A stretch of DNA of 64,000 nucleotides, taken from the NCBI GenBank assembly GCA_907165275.2, contig OU015665.1:1612001-1676000 (forward strand), written 5' to 3'. This DNA comes from Zygaena filipendulae (taxonomy: Eukaryota > Arthropoda > Insecta > Lepidoptera > Zygaenidae). Position 1 is the stretch's first letter. The number at the start of each line of letters is the position of its first letter. Below, piece after piece: positions 24,101-30,100 of the stretch. The notes beneath the pieces are model-generated. The model was given only the letters and a program-made list of their open reading frames with translations, was not told the DNA's origin and made no database searches. The position numbers and the translations under genes are program-made.

Positions 24101-27100
24101 AGGTCCAACCCACAAGGTCGACTACACATTTTTTTTTATCTCGGATAAGCTAGAAATTAAAAAAATAAAACAAAAATTATCAGAATGCAAAATATTTAAA
24201 AATTAAGGGTATTTTTAAATATTTTGCACCTTCTTCGATTTATTTCCAATGTATATTGTAATAGATAACAACAGGGTTCCACTTTTATTATTTACTAGCT
24301 GTACCCCGCGGTTTCACCTGCGATAATTTCGGAGTTCCCGTGGGAATTTCGGGACAAAAGGTACCCTATGTCACTCAAGACTACCGTGTTCCTATAAGTG
24401 AAAGAATTTCAAAATCGGTTCAGTAGGTCCAGAGATTACCCCTACAACGTCACAAATTCACAATGGTCTTTATAGATAGACTTGCTGCTGTAGTCAGTGA
24501 TTTAATCCGCGTTTATTTCAGAGTTCCCGGGGGGATTCCAAGATAAAAGCATTACCCTGTGTCCTTTTCTGTACTTACCCTTGTCAATGTGTATGCAAAA
24601 TTTCATGACGTTCGATCGAGTAGTTAAGGAGTGAAAGCGTAACAAACAAACTTTATCTACAAGTCACATACTAATATTATAAAGAGGAAAGTTTAGATTT
24701 TTTGCTTATTTGTTTGTTACGATTTAACTCAAAAACTACTGGACCGATTTCCAAAATTCTTTTACCATTAGAAAGCTACATTATCATTGAGTAACATAAG
24801 CTATATTGTAATCCGGAATTCCCGTGGGAACTCCGAAATTAAGGCGGATGAAACCGCGGAGAACAGCTAGTATAGTATCGAGATCGCAGCATGCGCCTGC
24901 CGGCTTTTATTCGCTTCATGTTTCAAGACTCGAGTCAACAACTCAACTCCAGTTCGAAACGCAATCAATAAGCGAAGGAAAACACCAATCGTAAATGTAG
25001 AACGCAGGAAATGTTCATTCGACAGGCAATTGTAATACATTATCTGTCATTTACTAACTGAAATGTGTATTGTTCGGCAATTCAACTTACAACAGACGTT
25101 AAATTGCTTCGGTGAGTCTGTTACTAGGTGCATGCTGATTGCACTATTTCAGAACGAATTTAAACAATCTAACGAATCTAATCTAAACTATTTTTTTTTT
25201 AACAAAAGTAGCCTAAGTTACTCCTAATAACATTAGTTAATGTTATGTTCTGCCAGTGAAAGTCCCGTTAAAATAAGTCCAACGGTTTCAGAGATTAGCC
25301 GGAACAAACAGACAGACAGAGAAAAAATAAAAAAAAGTAATAAGTACTAAGTACCGTATATACTTTCATATGCATTTAGTGAAAAGCTATTAATTTGGAA
25401 TTACAAACAGACACTTCAATTTTATTTATATGTATAGATTAGACTATAGATTGAACCGATTGAGGTTTGATTTAAACTATACACTTATTTGTTTTGTCGG
25501 GACTTAGTTAAGAGTTCCTTAGGAAATACCTAAGTTATTCGCAGATGAAACCGAGGGGAACAGTTTGTTAGCCGCACTTACACAGCTACTTAAGCCACTG
25601 TGGGTTTTTTCCTTGCTCGTGTATTTGCAATTAATTTTTTTACAGTAACACTGGCTGCGCCCGATTAACGGTTGTGTTGCAATATTGAATTATTCTATTT
25701 TTCATATTGAGAACGTTCAATATGGAAAACAGAATATGAAAAATTAGAAGATTTTTTTAACGAGTGTGAATGGTCTTAAAGACTGCCAGCATTATAAGGC
25801 ATACGATAAAGTTGACTAGATGTCATGCCGCTGCACTCAGAGTCGACTTTAATGATTACTTAGTTAAGTATAGATTTTTAAAACAAATCTGCCGCAATCA
25901 GACAAGTTTAATAAATTAATGTTAATTGGCATTTAACGAATTAAGTTACATCTCATTAAATGCCAATTAACATTAATTTAATGAACGTCTCTGGTTGCGG
26001 CAGTTTTGTTTTAAAAATCTATACTTAACTAAGTAATCATTAAAGTCGACTCTGAGTGCGGTCGATGGAGTCTTTTATATCTATTTGTATGGATCCAAGG
26101 CGTTATCCCATAATATACCATAATGAGGTCTAAAACCAGTTAGTTGAATGGTCGGTTTATTTTTAGTAGACGAGGCTCCAGTCGTTAAGTTGACTCGTTA
26201 GTCGTTACACGCCCGTTAATTACGTTTACAATTTCTCATTGCCAATATCTCCTCTTTCCATGAACCGTTTTATAATTGAATGTCCTTAGCGGTGAAACTT
26301 GCTCAACCCGCTATAAAAATCATCCTACTAATCCTACTAATATTATAAATGTCAAAGTGTGGATGTTTGGATGTTTAGATGTTTCGATGTTTGGATGTTT
26401 GTTACTCAATCGCGCAAAAACGACTGAACGGATCTGGATGAAATTTAGCATGCACGTTGTCAGGGGTACAGAGACGAACATAGGGTACTTTTTATCCCGG
26501 AATTCACGCTGGAACCCCGAAATTACCGCGGGTGAAACCGCGGGGCACAGCTAGTACATAATAAATTAAATCTATCATGGCCATACTCAGAGTCGTTTTA
26601 ATGATTACTTAATTTTAAGTTAATATTTCAAAAACAAAACTGCCGCACTCAGAGACGTGTATTAAATTAATGTTAATAGGCATAACTGAGTGCGGCCGGA
26701 ATTTAAAATTTTAATCGAAGTTAATGTCTTTTTAAATATAAAAATACCTACTTACCTACCTATTATTATTTTAGCAAACTTAAAAATCCTCATGATTGAC
26801 AGATATTCAAATCCTACTAATATTATAAACGCAAAAGTTTTTAAGTATGTATGGATGGATGGATGGATGGATGGATGGATGGCTGGATGGATGGATGGAT
26901 GGATGGATGTTTGTTACTCTTTTACGCAAAAACTACTGGATGGATTTAAAAGAAACTTTACAATAATATAGCTTTTACATCAGATTAACACATAGGGTAC
27001 TTTTATCCCGGAATTCCCGCGGGAACTCTGAAATTAACGCGGGTGAAACCGCGGGGCACAACTAGTATTCACATAAAAATCTTTTGGAGTGCACGGAGGA

Positions 27101-30100
27101 ATAAAACAAGTTTTGAAGTTTATTGGGGTGAATTGTCACCACACTAAAACCATACAAACGCCACGTTCGATGCGTGAAGTGATAGGGATGTGGTCGGTCT
27201 TGGCTGTGTTGCAATGTCTATAAAAGGGACATAGATAAGCAATAGGTAACTAGGTAGTGTGTTAACCAACACTGCAGAAATTTTGAATAAATCGTGTTTT
27301 AAAATTATCGCGCCATTTTGTGTCAACATTTTTTTATGTTCAACAATCTGTTGGTATATAAACAATGTAATAAGGTAAAAACATAATTAAAAGACGTTCC
27401 ATAACTCTCAATAAAGCGTGTTAACCCACAAATTCAAGTTATTAATACAGATTAATAATAAAATGTTATTGCTTATCGGCGTCAAAATATTAGGTGTCTA
27501 CATCAGTATTATAAAGATGTTTCAAGTGAGTACGTTTAGATGTAAGGGATTAATCTCTGGAACTACCGAATTGATTCTAAAAACTATTTATATGATAATT
27601 AATTAATCTAAGCTCAGTATCTTTGTGAATTCAATTTTCATTACGATACAAAGAGTTCCTGAGGAAATACTAAAATGAACACGAGTGATTCGCAAAAGCT
27701 AATCTTTAGATAAAATTAACTGGATAAAGTAAACTGGCCATGTTTTTTATTCATATTTACATTCATTAGAATTTAGATATATCAATTCGTAAATATGGCT
27801 ACAATTCCATACATATGTAATTTGCGACCACAAACCATCTTAAGCAAAGACAAATTCAAGTTGTAATGGGTAGTAATTATTTGTTAACTCATCTGCGGAC
27901 TGGCCTTCTCATAAAGCTCTGTAAACTAAAATTACAACACGTAATATCTTGGAACTTGCCCATACTTGGAACCGGCGCCGACGGCGCATTTTCTTTCGGC
28001 GGCTTATGCAATTTAATAACATACCGCAAGGGATCTTTATGTGAAAGAACCTTAAAGGAAATAATATGTGCATTGCACATGTTACGATGCATGTATACGA
28101 TGTAAGACATTTCCGTGACTTGCAATGAGTGAACGACGGTCTTTATTTAGCAAACCAAAAACGAAATAGAACCTCGTAAACCACACAAACACTTTACAAT
28201 ATAACGATGCTAAAAGGGACTCCACTAGTCCAATCAGTCATAGTGCACTGTAGATTTTCAGTGGAGCCCCAAGTAGCTGTTATTTTGAAAGGGTGGATTC
28301 AAATCCCATTTCTAAGAAATTTCCTTCTAATTATTGTACCGACCCCTGTGTAAATAAAAATCCATCAGTATCACTCGAAAATGGCTGGATCTTTTTTTGT
28401 TGTTTGTAATTGTCAGCTAAAGGAGCAGGACCCTTGTTCTTGTATGAAAGTTTTTTTTTTTACAAAATCCACGGGTAACGTCGGAACCTCACGCGGCCCG
28501 GGTAAAACCTGGCCATTGTTTTTTTTTTATTTAAAGACAATACATCATATTTCTTGAATACTACTTTGTGCCAAACTGTTACTTAGCCATTTCGTAGTAT
28601 GAATTTTCTACATTTTTTTTAAAGAATGTACATTGTACATACTTACTGTTCTACCAGTCCGGTGACACAAATACGAATGAACTGAATCAAGTACTTTTCC
28701 ACAAGCAAACACGGCCGGTACGTACACGTGGTGTGCGTGTGTGCGCATCGTAAGCTTCACAGCGAGCTGACAGTAACCGTCAGCTGTCAGTGAAAACTTG
28801 TCACATGTAGGAAACTACCACTAAAACGATACCACGCTCTTTTTCATTTATTTATTTACTTTCAGAATCAAATACATGAACAAGATATACAAGACACTTA
28901 GGCCCGAACACTGAGCAAGTAATCACTACGTTTTAAGAGTAGGCACTTCCGTACTAATCGCTGATCCGATCTATGAAAGCATTTTGTGCCAACCATACCA
29001 ATGCAATGTATGACGCGGCCATAGAAATTTGGTTAAGTATTCCAATGTTGGTAAAAAAGTTCGCGCATAAATCCATAGTAACTTATGGTTCAAGGGAGTG
29101 TCACTGGCCTGGGCCCGAATGGGCTTTGGGGTATGAGGAGGCACGGCGTGGGAAGCGGAGTGCGTCGCTTCTTTACTTATTAATATTCTGTATTCTTTGG
29201 TCGAATAGAACGGTCTCCTGTCATCGCTGCCTTACCTGGGCAAGTACCTGTGCGCGCTCGCGTCGTCCGTGCTGGCCGACTCGCTCCGCCGCCGCGGCAA
29301 GCTGTCCACCACCGCCGCCAGGAAACTCTTCACGGGCTTCGCCGTCGGTCTGCCAGGTGAATTCCATCGGGCTTTTGGGCTTGAACTTGCTGGCAAATTA
29401 TATAGCAACTAGCTGTCCCCCGCGATTTCATCCGCGGTAATTTCGGAGTTCCCGCAGGGAAAACGTGCTGTAGTTTACGGTGATAAGCAGTTCCCCGCAT
29501 TAACTCCGGAGTTCCCGCAGGAATTCGGGGATAAAAACTATCCTATCTTTTAAGTTGGACCATATTATAAATGGTTACAAAATTTTATCAAAATCCGTTC
29601 AGTAGTTTCGGAGTCCATCGCGGACAAACAACGTGACAGGTGATTTATATATATTAGATAGATTAGATTAAGATATATTAAGATAATAATAATCCACTTC
29701 ACAACACACAGATCTACTTGATCCCACACTAAGCTATTCTTAGCTTGTGTCGTGGAAACCAAGCAAACGTGGTATTATACTAAATTTTATTAAATATGTC
29801 CATATTATACTATAGATATAATATATACACGCCCAGACTAGAAAATGGAACCCTGTGTTTATCACACAAAGTCACCGCCACCGGAAATCGAACCCGGAAC
29901 CCCTTGATTAGCCCCCTTGGGTAGCCATGGTGACCTACTGCGCCAATCGGGTCGTCAATAAAGGGCTTTTAAATTTCCGAATTCAAAATTACTGGCAAAT
30001 GGGGATGATGACAAGGTATAAATATTTAAATTCAATTTAGTCCGTCAGTTAGATAATAAAAAAAACATACATACAATCGAATGCATAACCTGGTCCTCCT

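Noticed and set aside
26849..26910. (GGAT)n array considered as a CRISPR-like or satellite array
   Set aside because: Plain tetranucleotide microsatellite inside a family A repeat, with no spacers.
28973..29440. 155-codon open frame
   Set aside because: Overlaps SLC17 exon 8 but in a different frame; the protein has no recognisable content.
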